Positions 26,747 through 36,204 of a stretch of 64,000 bases of DNA are shown one piece after another. Where the stretch lies: the NCBI RefSeq assembly GCF_030643825.1, contig NZ_CP101717.1, positions 372,001-436,000 on the forward strand, read 5' to 3'. Both the position numbers and the translations under genes were made by a program. How positions within the stretch are numbered: the first letter of the stretch is position 1; each line of letters opens with the position of its first letter. Under the pieces are notes generated by a model, which was given only the letters and a program-made list of their open reading frames with translations, searched no databases and had not been told where the DNA came from. This DNA is from Salinispirillum sp. LH 10-3-1 (GTDB lineage: Bacteria > Pseudomonadota > Gammaproteobacteria > Pseudomonadales > Natronospirillaceae).

Positions 26747-28624
26747 ATGCAGGTCGAGCAACTTGAAATCAGGGAGCACCTTCGTCGTTTCGCACCTTTT
26801 CAGTCCATGGAAGAAGCGGTGCTGGACCGCGTAGCCAGCGCAGTCGAGGTGGCTTATTTCAAGGCCGACACTGAAATACTGGCCTTTGGTACAGAGATTC
26901 ATGACCTCTTCTTTATCCGCAGTGGTGCGGTGGAAATCTATCGCCGCAGTGGTGAGCTTTACAACCGCTTGGCGGAGGGCGACATCTTTGGTCAATTGGG
27001 CCTGTTGATGAACAAGCGGGTGCGCTTTCCGGCGAAAGCCATGGAAGACACCCTGCTGTATTGCATTCCCGACACGGTGTTTACCGAGCTGTTTGAGTCT
27101 GACGAGCAATTTGCCGACTTCGTTGAAGTGGAAGACCGGTCGCGTTTACGTCAGGCCGTTTCTGAACACAAAGAGTCGAATGAACTGCTGACCTCACCGA
27201 TCAAACAGTTGATCAGCCGGGAGCTGGTGACCTTGCCGAGCACAGCCACCGTGCGAGAAGCCGCCGAACGCATGACCAGCGAACGCGTGTCGTCGTTGGT
27301 CATCGTTACAGCGCAAGAAGACCAACCTGCAGACGCCACCATGGCGGGCATCATCACCGACCGGGATCTGCGCAAACGGGTGATGGCGCAAGGTCTGCCG
27401 TTCGAAACGCCCGTGGCTGAGATCATGTCGACCGATTTAGTGACCGTGCGCGGTGACCAATTTGTCTTCGATGCCATGCTGACCATGTTGCGTTACAACG
27501 TGCACCATTTGCCGGTGATGCAGAACCGTCGACCCATCGGCGTGGTGGGCGTATCCGATATTGTGCAGTACGAATCACAAAACAGCTTGTTTGTGGTGCG
27601 CAGTATTTTCCATCGTCAGTCGGTTGCCGAACTGCAGGAACTGACCAAAGAAGTGCAAGGCAGCTTCAAACGGATGGTCAACGAAGACGCCAATTCACGC
27701 ATGATCGGCAGCGCCATGGCGGGCATCGGGCGTACGTTTACGCAGCAACTGCTGACCTTGGCGGAGGCCGAGTTGGGGCCGCCACCGGTGCCCTATTGCC
27801 TGCTGGCTTTGGGTTCCATGGCGCGTGATGAGCAGTTGATTGTGACTGACCAAGACAACGCGTTGATTTTGCACGATGACTTCGATCCTAAGCAGCACGA
27901 CGACTACTTCAAACGTTTGGCAGCGTTCGTCAGTGACGGACTCGCAGCGTGCGGCTACAGCTACTGCACGGGCGGCATTATGGCCACCAACAAAAAATGG
28001 CGGCAGCCGTTAGCCGTTTGGCAGTCGTATTTCACGCACTGGATTGAACGACCGAATTTGGAGTCTCTGCTGCACAGCTCCATCTTTTTTGACGTGGACG
28101 GCGTAGCGGGCGATACGTCCATGGCTAACGCGCTGAAGGAGTTGATTGCCAACAAGGCACCGCAAAATCCTCGCTTCTTAGCCGCCATGGCGCACAACGC
28201 ACTGGGACGAACGCCGCCGCTCGGCTTTTTTAAAGACTTCGTGATGGAAAAAGACGGCAAGCATAACGACTCCATCGACCTCAAACGACGGGGTACTGCG
28301 CCGCTAGCCGACCTAATTCGTGTGCATGCGTTAGCCTGTGGTTCGCAGGCGCAGAACTCCTTTCAGCGTCTGGAAGACATTGTAGCGGGCGGCTGGTTAA
28401 CGCCTGGAATTGGTGCGGATTTGCGTGACGCCATGGAGTTTATTTCACGCGTGCGAATTCGCCACCAAAAGCTCATGTTGGAGCAGGGCGAGGAGCCGGA
28501 TAATTATGTGCAGCCGGAAAACTTGTCGCCTTTTGAGCGGCGAAACCTTAAAGACGCGTTTCAGATTCTCAGCAATGCGCAGAAGTTTCTGAAATTCCGC
28601 TATCACCCCAATCGGGCGCGTTGA
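26747..28624 (+). CDS. cNMP-binding / CBS / DUF294 nucleotidyltransferase
   Basis: A 625-aa cytoplasmic signalling protein with four parts: a cyclic-nucleotide-binding domain (about 10-125), a CBS pair (about 155-275), a DUF294 nucleotidyltransferase domain with GSMARDEQ (356-363) and Asp 368/370, and the C-terminal DUF294_C helical domain (about 470-620). The GS-x11-DxD arrangement matches nucleotidyltransferases such as GlnD, so it may modify a target protein or small molecule in response to nucleotides. Homologues usually sit beside sodium-solute symporters; here it follows a BCCT carrier. The exonuclease gene starts two bases after its stop. Confidence 0.88.
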   Translation: MQVEQLEIREHLRRFAPFQSMEEAVLDRVASAVEVAYFKADTEILAFGTEIHDLFFIRSGAVEIYRRSGELYNRLAEGDIFGQLGLLMNKRVRFPAKAMEDTLLYCIPDTVFTELFESDEQFADFVEVEDRSRLRQAVSEHKESNELLTSPIKQLISRELVTLPSTATVREAAERMTSERVSSLVIVTAQEDQPADATMAGIITDRDLRKRVMAQGLPFETPVAEIMSTDLVTVRGDQFVFDAMLTMLRYNVHHLPVMQNRRPIGVVGVSDIVQYESQNSLFVVRSIFHRQSVAELQELTKEVQGSFKRMVNEDANSRMIGSAMAGIGRTFTQQLLTLAEAELGPPPVPYCLLALGSMARDEQLIVTDQDNALILHDDFDPKQHDDYFKRLAAFVSDGLAACGYSYCTGGIMATNKKWRQPLAVWQSYFTHWIERPNLESLLHSSIFFDVDGVAGDTSMANALKELIANKAPQNPRFLAAMAHNALGRTPPLGFFKDFVMEKDGKHNDSIDLKRRGTAPLADLIRVHALACGSQAQNSFQRLEDIVAGGWLTPGIGADLRDAMEFISRVRIRHQKLMLEQGEEPDNYVQPENLSPFERRNLKDAFQILSNAQKFLKFRYHPNRAR

Positions 28625-28625
28625 G

Positions 28626-29357
28626 ATGCTGCATCTGGATAGGAAACCGGCCACCGCGCCTGCAATCCCTGATTGGGCAGAGCGTTTCTCGGAATTACAC
28701 GACCACACGCACCATGAGCGGGTGCGCGCGTTTTATGGTGCCGGAGTGGTGTCTGGGGATACGCCCTTGGCCGAAGTGCCCTTTGTCGCACTCGACTTTG
28801 AAACGACCGGATTGAATCCCGAGCGTGATGGCATTGTCAGCATCGGCTTGGTGCCTATGACTTTGGCGCGCATTCAATGCAGCGCGGCGCGACATTGGGT
28901 GGTCAACCCGCGCCGTGTACTGCAGGATGAATCGGTGGTAATTCACGGTATTACGCATTCGGATATTGCCGAAGCGCCGGACTTGATGGACATCTTAGAT
29001 GAACTCCTAGCCGCACTCGCCGGACGTATTGTGGTGGTGCACCACCATCGCATCGAACGGCAGTTTCTGGATGCGGCGCTTAAAGTACGCATCAACGAGG
29101 GCATTCAGTTTCCAGTGGTCGATACCATGGAATTGGAAGGGCGTTTGCATCGCCAGCGCCCACCGAGCTTATGGGACAAGCTGTTGCGCCGACCTCCGCC
29201 TTCTATTCGGTTGGCCGACAGTCGGCAACGCTACAATTTGCCTTACTATCAACCGCATCATGCCCTAACCGACGCGCTCGCTAGTGCTGAATTGCTGCAA
29301 GCGCAAATTGCCCACCATTATTCGCCAGACACGCCAATAAAAGCATTGTGGTGCTAA
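28626..29357 (+). CDS. DnaQ-like 3'-5' exonuclease
   Basis: A 243-aa DEDDh exonuclease. Exo I is FVALDFETTGLNPE (Asp 57, Glu 59), Exo II lies in the VVHHHRIERQFLD segment and Exo III is HHALTDALASAELL with the general-base His and final Asp. An ~50-residue N-terminal extension carries no known domain. It starts immediately after the DUF294 protein and is surely co-translated with it. This pairing recurs in gammaproteobacteria, which argues for a common task rather than for replication proofreading. The substrate (DNA, RNA or dinucleotide) is unknown. Confidence 0.9.
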   Translation: MLHLDRKPATAPAIPDWAERFSELHDHTHHERVRAFYGAGVVSGDTPLAEVPFVALDFETTGLNPERDGIVSIGLVPMTLARIQCSAARHWVVNPRRVLQDESVVIHGITHSDIAEAPDLMDILDELLAALAGRIVVVHHHRIERQFLDAALKVRINEGIQFPVVDTMELEGRLHRQRPPSLWDKLLRRPPPSIRLADSRQRYNLPYYQPHHALTDALASAELLQAQIAHHYSPDTPIKALWC

Positions 29358-29629
29358 GGCGCTGTGGACTAAGTCACAGGATGCATCGGTGCTTCCGGGT
29401 GCTTGATGGTGTTCATTGACTGTGTATCAGGATACTACCCATGCAAGCCTAAAATCTAGGTCAGCCCCCGTCGCCAAATTTACAGTTTGTATAAAAAAAC
29501 GGCTGCTCAGGCGTGCCATACTGGTCGCTGTATTCGTTCGTTACGCCTCGTGGCGTATTCATTCTCGCTTCATTCGACGGCTGCCCGACACCGGCTTGTC
29601 TCATGCAGCCAGCAAACAAGGAGACCCCT

Positions 29630-30067
29630 GTGGTCTGGTTTCTGCTACTGCACATAGCGGCGTTGTTAGTCTGGGCCGCGGCCCTGCTTTACCTGCCCAT
29701 TATGATCGGCGCGTCGCCTGAGAGGCCGCCCGATATCGACCAAAAGCCCAAGCCCTACGACTCAGTAGGCAGATTCCTGTTTACGCAAGTGGCAACGCCA
29801 GCGGCACTGGTCGCCATTATCGCCGGGACCGTGGTCTTTTTGCTTAACCGCACGGTCGATACGTGGCTGATCATCAAGTTATCGTTGGTGACAGCGCTGG
29901 TGATGGCACACGCCGTGGCGGGTATTTTGGTACTGCGCGAAGAACGCTTGGGGAAGCAACGCCATATTCGAATTTTGAGTCTGGCTTTGCTGGTGGTGTT
30001 GTGCGTGTTGATGACCGCCATTGTCTGGGTCGTATTGGCTAAACCCGCTATGGAGTGGTTGCCATGA
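29630..30067 (+). CDS. CopD/HemJ-like small membrane protein
   Basis: A 145-aa protein with four membrane helices (about 2-22, 50-70, 77-97 and 115-135). FLLLHIAALLVWAAALLYLP near the start resembles the heme/copper-facing helix of HemJ and CopD-like proteins. The start is GTG 29630, six bases after AAGGAG; a longer frame from 29513 has no RBS and adds unlikely sequence. It lies just before the oxidase operon and converges on the DUF2231 gene, so a role in heme or copper supply for the oxidase is plausible but unproven. Confidence 0.7.
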   Translation: MVWFLLLHIAALLVWAAALLYLPIMIGASPERPPDIDQKPKPYDSVGRFLFTQVATPAALVAIIAGTVVFLLNRTVDTWLIIKLSLVTALVMAHAVAGILVLREERLGKQRHIRILSLALLVVLCVLMTAIVWVVLAKPAMEWLP

Positions 30068-30096
30068 AATACGCCCAGCTCAAGCATCTCGCAGTA

Positions 30097-30597
30097 CTAT
30101 TCCGGCGCGGCCTGCTTGCTGCCCGGCAGACTGGTGATGCGCGCCGCGTCAATGTCGACACCCACGGCGTACTCATAAACCAGCTTGCCGCCCAGAAAAC
30201 CGGTGATGGCGATCAACCCGGCGGTGATCAACGACAGATACAGTCCCATGGGCCACACCGCAGCCGCTGGCTCACTGACCCGCAACAGCCAGTTGAGCGA
30301 TGCGAGCGACAACAGCATGATCGCCAGAATGGCATGGCACCACGCGGTGATCAGTCGACGAATTCGGGGCACAACAAGCAGGTCGATGAGACCAACCGTG
30401 CCGGAAACTGCGCCGCCCAAAGCGCCAATACCGACCAGCCACAGGCTGGCACGGGCCCAGAAAAAATCACCTGTCCACAAGTAGGCCAGGTCCGTACCCA
30501 CCAGACCCAACAAGGCAGCGACCGGAAAATGAATGAGCACCGGATGAATGGGGTGGCCTCTGATGGCCATCCGACTGGCAATGGGTTGTACGGGCAT
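30097..30597 (-). CDS. DUF2231 membrane protein
   Basis: A 166-aa four-helix membrane protein with the family opening GHPIHPVLIHFPVA. The conserved His pair next to the first helix suggests metal or heme contact, and DUF2231 genes are often found with cytochrome oxidase loci. The preferred start is ATG 30597, behind GGAGG; the next ATG, eight codons upstream, has no RBS. It is transcribed opposite to the oxidase operon, with starts about 25 bp apart, so promoters must lie inside neighbouring coding sequence. Confidence 0.82.
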   Translation of the reverse strand: MPVQPIASRMAIRGHPIHPVLIHFPVAALLGLVGTDLAYLWTGDFFWARASLWLVGIGALGGAVSGTVGLIDLLVVPRIRRLITAWCHAILAIMLLSLASLNWLLRVSEPAAAVWPMGLYLSLITAGLIAITGFLGGKLVYEYAVGVDIDAARITSLPGSKQAAPE

Positions 30598-30621
30598 ATT
30601 GCCTCCGTTGGCAGATTTCAA

Positions 30622-31350
30622 TTGACGAGGTTATTCAGGTCATGCCGCACCACACTAGCAGGCATGGGAGCGGTGGTCATTTCTTTACAGTTAACGGCCT
30701 GCAGCGGCCCTTTCTCAGCGTTAGACCCCGCTGGACCTGCGGCGCGTGACGTGGCGGGTCTGTGGTGGGCGATGTTCGGGTTTTCGACGTTGGTGTTGAT
30801 CGCGGTGACGGCGCTATGGATCTATGCCATACGTCGCCCTGCCTCGCATGCGGATGAGCAGTCAGCAAGGGCATTGCAGAACCGCTGGATCATTTGGGGT
30901 GGGCTTGCCTTGCCGCTAGGGAGCATTGCCTTGCTGCTGGCGTTTGGCATTCCCATCGGTCACCGTATGCTGCCCTTACCCTCGGCAGACGGCGACGTAT
31001 TACAGATAGAAGTGACCGGCCATCAATGGCGCTGGGAAGTGCACTACCCGGAACAGGACATTGACCTAGCCAACGAAGTGCACATTCCGGTCAATACGCC
31101 GGTTGATGTCGTGTTGCGCAGTAACGACGTGATTCATTCGTTTTGGGTGCCGCGCCTCGGCGGCAAGATGGACATGATTCCCGGGCGTACTAATGTGCTG
31201 CGTTTGCAGGCTGATGAACCCGGTGAGTATCGGGGCAGTTGTGCCGAGTTTTGTGGCGTGGGTCACGCGCACATGCAATTCACGGTGACCGCACATACCG
31301 AAGAAGACTTCGCTCGTTGGCAGCAACAAGCTCAGGAGAGCGCAGAATGA
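30622..31350 (+). CDS. coxB: Cytochrome c oxidase subunit II
   Basis: Carries the CuA centre that accepts electrons from cytochrome c. The N-terminus has a lipoprotein-type signal ending LTAC, two transmembrane helices, and a periplasmic cupredoxin domain with the full CuA set: a histidine in VIHSFWVP, then CAEFCGVGHAHMQF, giving the two cysteines, His and Met. No cytochrome c domain is fused, so it is an aa3-like rather than caa3 subunit. The start is uncertain: TTG 30622 gives a proper basic signal peptide, and ATG 30664 is the alternative. A longer open frame reaching back to 30055 overlaps the DUF2231 gene and is not real. The stop overlaps coxA as ATGA. Confidence 0.88.
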   Translation: MTRLFRSCRTTLAGMGAVVISLQLTACSGPFSALDPAGPAARDVAGLWWAMFGFSTLVLIAVTALWIYAIRRPASHADEQSARALQNRWIIWGGLALPLGSIALLLAFGIPIGHRMLPLPSADGDVLQIEVTGHQWRWEVHYPEQDIDLANEVHIPVNTPVDVVLRSNDVIHSFWVPRLGGKMDMIPGRTNVLRLQADEPGEYRGSCAEFCGVGHAHMQFTVTAHTEEDFARWQQQAQESAE

Positions 31351-33863
31351 CGGGCACGGTAGAGACGTCTAAATTTGTTCGAGAACTGAACCGGGTATGG
31401 GCGAATTTGCCGGGCTGGGGCAGCTTGTCGGCGGTCAATCACAGTACCATTGGCCTGCGCTTTATGGTCACGGGGATGGTGTTCTTTCTGATCGGCGGCA
31501 TCCTGGCGATGCTGGTGCGCACTCAGTTGGCGTTGCCGGAGCAAGACCTGATCAGTGCCGAACTGTACAACCAAGCCTTCACCATGCACGGCACGGTGAT
31601 GATGTTTCTATTTGCCATTCCGGTGTTGGAAGGCTTGGCGATTTATCTGATTCCGAAGATGATCGGCGCGCGTGATCTGGTGTTCCCGCGCATCAGTGCG
31701 TTGGGTTATTACTGCTATTTGTTCGGCGGCATCATCATACTGTCCAGCCTGTTTCTCGGCATTGCACCGGACTCGGGTTGGTTCATGTACACACCACTGA
31801 GCAGCAGTGTGTTTTCGCCTGGGCCGGGCTCTGATTTCTGGTTGCTCGGCATCACCTTTGTCGAAATCTCCGCTATGGCGGCGGGCATTGAACTCACCGT
31901 GTCCATTTTGCGCACCCGCGCACCTGGCATGACATTGAGCCGGATGCCGATCTTCTGTTGGTACATTTTGGCCATGGCACTGATGATCGTGTTCGGCTTT
32001 CCGCCGTTGATTCTTGCCAGCATTCTGTTGGAACTCGAACGCGCGGCTGGTATGCCGTTCTTCGATGTCGCTGCCGGTGGCGACCCGCTGCTGTGGCAGC
32101 ACCTGTTCTGGCTGTTCGGACACCCGGAGGTCTACATCATCTTCCTGCCTGCGGCGGGTATCGTATCGACGCTGATTCCGGTGTTCTCCGGGCGTCCGCT
32201 GGTGGGTTATCGCTGGATCGTACTGTCGATCATTCTTACTGGCTTCATCAGTTTCGGGCTCTGGGTGCACCACATGTTTACCGTGGGCATTCCGCAGTTG
32301 GCGCAGGCGTTTTTCTCGGTCGCCAGTATGATGGTGGCAGTGCCTACGGCGATTCAGGTGTTCGCGTGGCTGGCGACTTTGTGGATGGGCAAGGTGGTGT
32401 TCCGCTTGCCAATGCTGTGGATCATGGGCTTTTTGGTCATCTTCGTGTGCGGTGGTTTGACTGGCGTGATGTTGGCGTTGGTGCCGTTCAATTGGCAGGT
32501 ACACGATACGCACTTCGTCGTCGCGCACATGCATTATGTGCTGGTCGGTGGCATGTTCTTCCCGTTGATGGCGGGGCTGTATTATTGGCTACCGCTGGTC
32601 TCCGGGCGTATGCTGTCGGAACGCATGGGGCGGTGGGGTTTCTGGCTGACCTTCATCGGGTTTAATACCACCTTCCTGCTGATGCACCTGACCGGTCTGC
32701 TCGGCATGCCGCGCCGGGTCTATACCTATGAAGCGGGCTTGGGCTGGGACTGGCTGAATCTGCTGTCATCCATTGGCGGGTTCATTATGGCGGCCGGTGT
32801 GGCCATGGTGCTGCTGGATCTACTGCTGCACTACCGTTTTGGGCGTAAGGCAACCAGTAATCCTTGGCAGGCGGATACACTGGAATGGGCGCTGGATAAA
32901 CCACCTGCGCCGTACAATTTCGTGTCTTTACCACGCATCCAGTCTCGCAGTCCGCTGTGGGACGATCCGGAACTGGGTGAGCGCTTGCAAGCCGGTGAGG
33001 GCAGCTTAGTCAGTATCGAGCACGGCCGCCGCGAGACCTGGGGCACCGATGCCGTGACCGGTGAACCCAGCGAAATCTGCCATTTGCCGACCAACTCTTG
33101 GTGGCCGTTAATGGCTGCGGGAGCCTTGGCACTGGTGTGTGTCAGTCTTCTCATGCGCTGGTATCCGGTGGCGATTCTGGGCGCTGTATTGGCCGCGTTG
33201 CCGCTGTTTCGCTGGAGCTGGGAAAACGGTGGGCACCCGAGTGCCGCGCCGCTGACCCCGAACGACGTCGAAGACGAGCTGCCGCTGGAATCGAGAACAC
33301 TAGACGGACCGGGACGCTGGGGCATGATCATCACCTTACTGGCCGACGGCGCGCTGTATCTGTCGCTGCTGTTCGGTTGGTTTTACCTGTGGACGGCCGC
33401 ACCGCAATGGTCGGCACCGGATGACGGGCCATTAAGCATTTGGGGCCTGGTACTCAGCGGTGCTTTGCTGACGCTGGCCAGCCTGCGCTTTCGGCAGCAG
33501 GCACGTCGACTGGCACGAGGCGACGAGATTGGCGTGCAGTCGGGGCTTTGGCAAGCCACTGCACTGGGCGCTTTACATGTGCTCTCGTTGATCGCTGTGC
33601 TCTGGGTGGCACCTTTGGCCATTACGGACAACGCTTACGATGCGGTGCTCTTTTTCATGTTGCTGTTTCTGCTGTTTCACAGCGCTCTGGCGGTCATTAT
33701 TACGGCCTTGCAGGCGTGGCGCATAAAGCTTGGTTATGTGAGTGCTCGCTTGCCGTATGAACCACAAGTGGTATGGCCGTTCTGGTTATACACCACCGGT
33801 ATCTTCTGGGTAAGCGTGGCGCTGTTTGTGTTTCTGCCTATGGCGTGGGGCGCCTCGACATGA
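31347..33863 (+). CDS. coxA: Cytochrome c oxidase subunit I-III fusion
   Basis: An 838-aa fused catalytic subunit. Residues ~1-560 are the 12-helix heme-copper core: heme-a ligand His 81 (TMHGTVMMF), CuB His 259 with Tyr 263 (FGHPEVYI), His 308/309 (WVHHMF), and His 394/396 (VVAHMHYV). Residues ~650-838 form a subunit III-like helical bundle that starts around residue 655 and ends near VFLPMAWG. It reduces O2 to water at the inner membrane. The usual K-channel lysine in PTGxKxFxW is Gln here (PTAIQVFAW), and the NN pair of the D-channel loop is absent, while the entry Asp in IGARDLVFPR is kept. ATG 31347 overlaps coxB and is preceded by GGAG. Confidence 0.93.
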   Translation: MTGTVETSKFVRELNRVWANLPGWGSLSAVNHSTIGLRFMVTGMVFFLIGGILAMLVRTQLALPEQDLISAELYNQAFTMHGTVMMFLFAIPVLEGLAIYLIPKMIGARDLVFPRISALGYYCYLFGGIIILSSLFLGIAPDSGWFMYTPLSSSVFSPGPGSDFWLLGITFVEISAMAAGIELTVSILRTRAPGMTLSRMPIFCWYILAMALMIVFGFPPLILASILLELERAAGMPFFDVAAGGDPLLWQHLFWLFGHPEVYIIFLPAAGIVSTLIPVFSGRPLVGYRWIVLSIILTGFISFGLWVHHMFTVGIPQLAQAFFSVASMMVAVPTAIQVFAWLATLWMGKVVFRLPMLWIMGFLVIFVCGGLTGVMLALVPFNWQVHDTHFVVAHMHYVLVGGMFFPLMAGLYYWLPLVSGRMLSERMGRWGFWLTFIGFNTTFLLMHLTGLLGMPRRVYTYEAGLGWDWLNLLSSIGGFIMAAGVAMVLLDLLLHYRFGRKATSNPWQADTLEWALDKPPAPYNFVSLPRIQSRSPLWDDPELGERLQAGEGSLVSIEHGRRETWGTDAVTGEPSEICHLPTNSWWPLMAAGALALVCVSLLMRWYPVAILGAVLAALPLFRWSWENGGHPSAAPLTPNDVEDELPLESRTLDGPGRWGMIITLLADGALYLSLLFGWFYLWTAAPQWSAPDDGPLSIWGLVLSGALLTLASLRFRQQARRLARGDEIGVQSGLWQATALGALHVLSLIAVLWVAPLAITDNAYDAVLFFMLLFLLFHSALAVIITALQAWRIKLGYVSARLPYEPQVVWPFWLYTTGIFWVSVALFVFLPMAWGAST

Positions 33864-34243
33864 AACAGTTCCTTATGAAACAGACCTTTATGAAGCTGTC
33901 GACCGGCCACCCGGCGCAACTGGTGATCGGGCTGACGGTCTGGTGTGTATGGTTTGTTGCGGTCTATGGTGGGCTATCCGTGGCTTGCGAGCTGGCGGCG
34001 CCTGAGCCGAACCGGGGCGCGTTCAATACCATCAGTTTGACGCTGATCGTGCTCACTGTGCTTACCGTCCTATGGCTGGCGTGGGGCGCCTGGACGTGCT
34101 GGCAAAGCACCACGGACGAGGTCGACTCTACCGAACGACAAACCCCATTCATTGCCCGTGTTTCGGCAGGTTTATACGCCGTTGCTGCCCTCGCTGCGCT
34201 CATCGTTGTTTGGCCATTGCTCATGCTGCCGCCATGCCTTTAG
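33860..34243 (+). CDS. Small oxidase-operon membrane protein
   Basis: A 127-aa protein with about three hydrophobic helices (residues ~20-42, 56-78 and 100-122). The ATG overlaps the coxA-C stop as ATGA, and its end overlaps ctaG by 10 nt, so it is co-translated with the oxidase. I do not recognise a family; position and size suggest an accessory subunit (a subunit IV equivalent) or an assembly helper. Two further in-frame ATG codons follow within ten residues. Confidence 0.75.
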   Translation: MKQFLMKQTFMKLSTGHPAQLVIGLTVWCVWFVAVYGGLSVACELAAPEPNRGAFNTISLTLIVLTVLTVLWLAWGAWTCWQSTTDEVDSTERQTPFIARVSAGLYAVAALAALIVVWPLLMLPPCL

Positions 34244-35097
34244 GGTCGCCGTCCGGTCAGTCTATGGTTGGCATAGTGGCCTTGATGGCTGTCCTCTGGT
34301 GCTTGCCCGTTACGGCGTGGGCGCATGACCCCATTACCAGCGAGGGCGCGGCACGCTGGGTCGGCGTTGTGAATGTGCTGTGGCTGGGTGCCTTGTGGGT
34401 GTTTTATATCGTCGGGCAGCGTCGTCATGCACCGCCAGTGTGGCGCGCCGTGTTGTTTCACTTCACGTGCGCGCTCGCGCTGATCACGCTCATGGGGCCA
34501 TTGGATGGCTGGGCGGAAACCAGCACCGCGGCTCACATGGTGCAACACATGTTGGTCATGGTGGTGATCGGGCCGTTATGGGTGCTGTCTCGACCCTTTC
34601 CACAATGGTTCCATGCGGGCTTGAAGAATAAAGCCGGTTGGCACCGCGTGACCCGAATCAGCCAGTACCCAATGACCATGGCGTATTTGCACGCCGCCGC
34701 TATTTGGTTTTGGCACTTACCCAAACCCTACATGCTGGCGGTCGAGCAGCCGTGGTGGCACTGGGTAGAGCATCTGTGTTTTTTACTGACGGCGGTGGGG
34801 TTTTGGTGGGCCGTGCTGCTCGGCGGGCGGCGCAACCGACCTTTGGCGTTGCTCGCGGTGCTGTTTACCCTGATGCACACCGGCTTTCTCGGTGCCGTGC
34901 TCACCTTCGCCAATGACGTGCTCTATGGTGAGGCGCGCAGCATTCAAGACCAGCAGTTAGCAGGCCTGATCATGTGGGTTGGCGGTGGCATTCCCTATTT
35001 GATCGCCGCAGGCTGGATAGGCCACCAGTGGTTGCGCGACCTTGAACGCCGGATGCAGCGAATCAAGGTCGCGAACGGGCCACTAAGAACTCGCTAG
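34234..35097 (+). CDS. ctaG: Cytochrome c oxidase assembly protein CtaG (caa3 type)
   Basis: A multispanning membrane protein of the CtaG_caa3 family (about 287 aa) that helps insert copper into the oxidase. It has a cleavable-looking first helix ending AWAHD, then about six helices. The histidine- and Met-containing block [21 protein letters not shown] and [18 protein letters not shown] are typical of the family. ATG 34234 is taken; ATG 34264 is possible. This version replaces the Cox11-type copper chaperone. It overlaps the convergent aguA by 15 bp. Confidence 0.88.
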   Translation: MPLGSPSGQSMVGIVALMAVLWCLPVTAWAHDPITSEGAARWVGVVNVLWLGALWVFYIVGQRRHAPPVWRAVLFHFTCALALITLMGPLDGWAETSTAAHMVQHMLVMVVIGPLWVLSRPFPQWFHAGLKNKAGWHRVTRISQYPMTMAYLHAAAIWFWHLPKPYMLAVEQPWWHWVEHLCFLLTAVGFWWAVLLGGRRNRPLALLAVLFTLMHTGFLGAVLTFANDVLYGEARSIQDQQLAGLIMWVGGGIPYLIAAGWIGHQWLRDLERRMQRIKVANGPLRTR

Positions 35098-36192
35098 AGG
35101 CTGCTGCTGGGTGATGCAGTGAATGTTGCCGCCGCCCAGCAGGATCTCCCGACCTGGCACTTGCACGATTTCATGGTCTGGTAGCAGCTCACGCAACAAC
35201 TGCGCGGCCACTTCGTCCATGGGGTCGTCGAACTTAGGCATGATGACGCCGCCGTTCACAAACAAGAAATTGATGTAGCTGCCAGCCAGTCGCTGCCCGG
35301 CGCTGCGCGCCATGCCGTCGGCGACCGGATCAACACCTAAGGCTTCTTCTGCGGTAATGAACAGCGGACCGGGTACGGGGATTTTGTGTACTTTCAGAGC
35401 GCGGCCTTGGGCGTCGGTCTGGTTGATCAGGTGGTCGTAAGCCGCTTTGGAGCGCGCGTATTGTGGGTCTTGCTCGTCGTCCGTCCACGCTAAGGCGATC
35501 TCACCGGGGCGAATAAAGCAGGCCACGTTGTCGATGTGGTCGTTGGTCTCGTCTTCGTAGATGCCTTCGGCAATCCACAGGACTTTTTCCACGTTTAGAT
35601 AGTCGCACAGGCGTTGTTCGATATCCGTGCGTGACAAATCCGGGTTGCGGTTGGGGTGTAACAAACAGGCTTCGGTGACCAGTACCGTGCCTTCGCCATC
35701 CACATGAATGGAACCGCCTTCTAGGATGAAATCGGTGCGGTAACGGTCTTTGCCTTCCATTTGCAGCACTTTGCGCGCCACTTGGTCGTCGCGGTCCCAC
35801 GGAAAATAGAGCCCGCTGTGCAAACCACCCCACGCATTGAACACCCAGTCTACACCGCGCAACTCACCAGCTGCGTTGCGTACAAAGGTCGGCCCAACGT
35901 CACGCATCCACGCGTCGTTGCTGCTGATTTCAAGTACGCGAATGCCTTCATCGGCGGCGAATTGCAAACAAGCGTTCTCATATTGCGCCGCCGATACCCC
36001 AATCGAAACGGGCTGAAAACGGGCAATGGCACGTGCTACATCTACAAAGGTCTGCTGCGCGGGCTTGGCACCCAACCGCCAGTTGTCAGGGCGCTCCGGC
36101 CACAACATCCAAGTTTGCTGTTGCGGCGCCCACTCGGCTGGCATCGTAAAACCGTCAGCACGCGGTGTAGTAGTTAGGGTCCGGCTGGTCAT
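35083..36192 (-). CDS. aguA: Agmatine deiminase
   Basis: Converts agmatine to N-carbamoylputrescine and ammonia. The 369-aa protein is of the guanidino-modifying pentein family: the substrate-binding [12 protein letters not shown], the [12 protein letters not shown] block, the TNDHIDN catalytic His/Asp segment, and the nucleophilic Cys near the C-terminus in [11 protein letters not shown]. All are intact. aguB lies 12 bp upstream in the same direction, so the pair forms an operon that feeds putrescine into the spu cluster further right. Confidence 0.97.
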   Translation of the reverse strand: MTSRTLTTTPRADGFTMPAEWAPQQQTWMLWPERPDNWRLGAKPAQQTFVDVARAIARFQPVSIGVSAAQYENACLQFAADEGIRVLEISSNDAWMRDVGPTFVRNAAGELRGVDWVFNAWGGLHSGLYFPWDRDDQVARKVLQMEGKDRYRTDFILEGGSIHVDGEGTVLVTEACLLHPNRNPDLSRTDIEQRLCDYLNVEKVLWIAEGIYEDETNDHIDNVACFIRPGEIALAWTDDEQDPQYARSKAAYDHLINQTDAQGRALKVHKIPVPGPLFITAEEALGVDPVADGMARSAGQRLAGSYINFLFVNGGVIMPKFDDPMDEVAAQLLRELLPDHEIVQVPGREILLGGGNIHCITQQQPLASS

Positions 36193-36204
36193 CGAAGACT
36201 CCGC

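Noticed and set aside
30055-30621. N-terminal extension of coxB frame
   Set aside because: About 190 extra residues are low-complexity, overlap the DUF2231 gene in antisense and precede a good lipoprotein signal.
31608-32534. 308-aa His/Arg-rich open frame opposite coxA
   Set aside because: Antisense to conserved oxidase sequence with its ligands; low-complexity composition and no RBS.
30622-33863. Quinol oxidase interpretation of the oxidase locus
   Set aside because: Subunit II keeps the CuA cysteines, His and Met, so cytochrome c is the expected donor.
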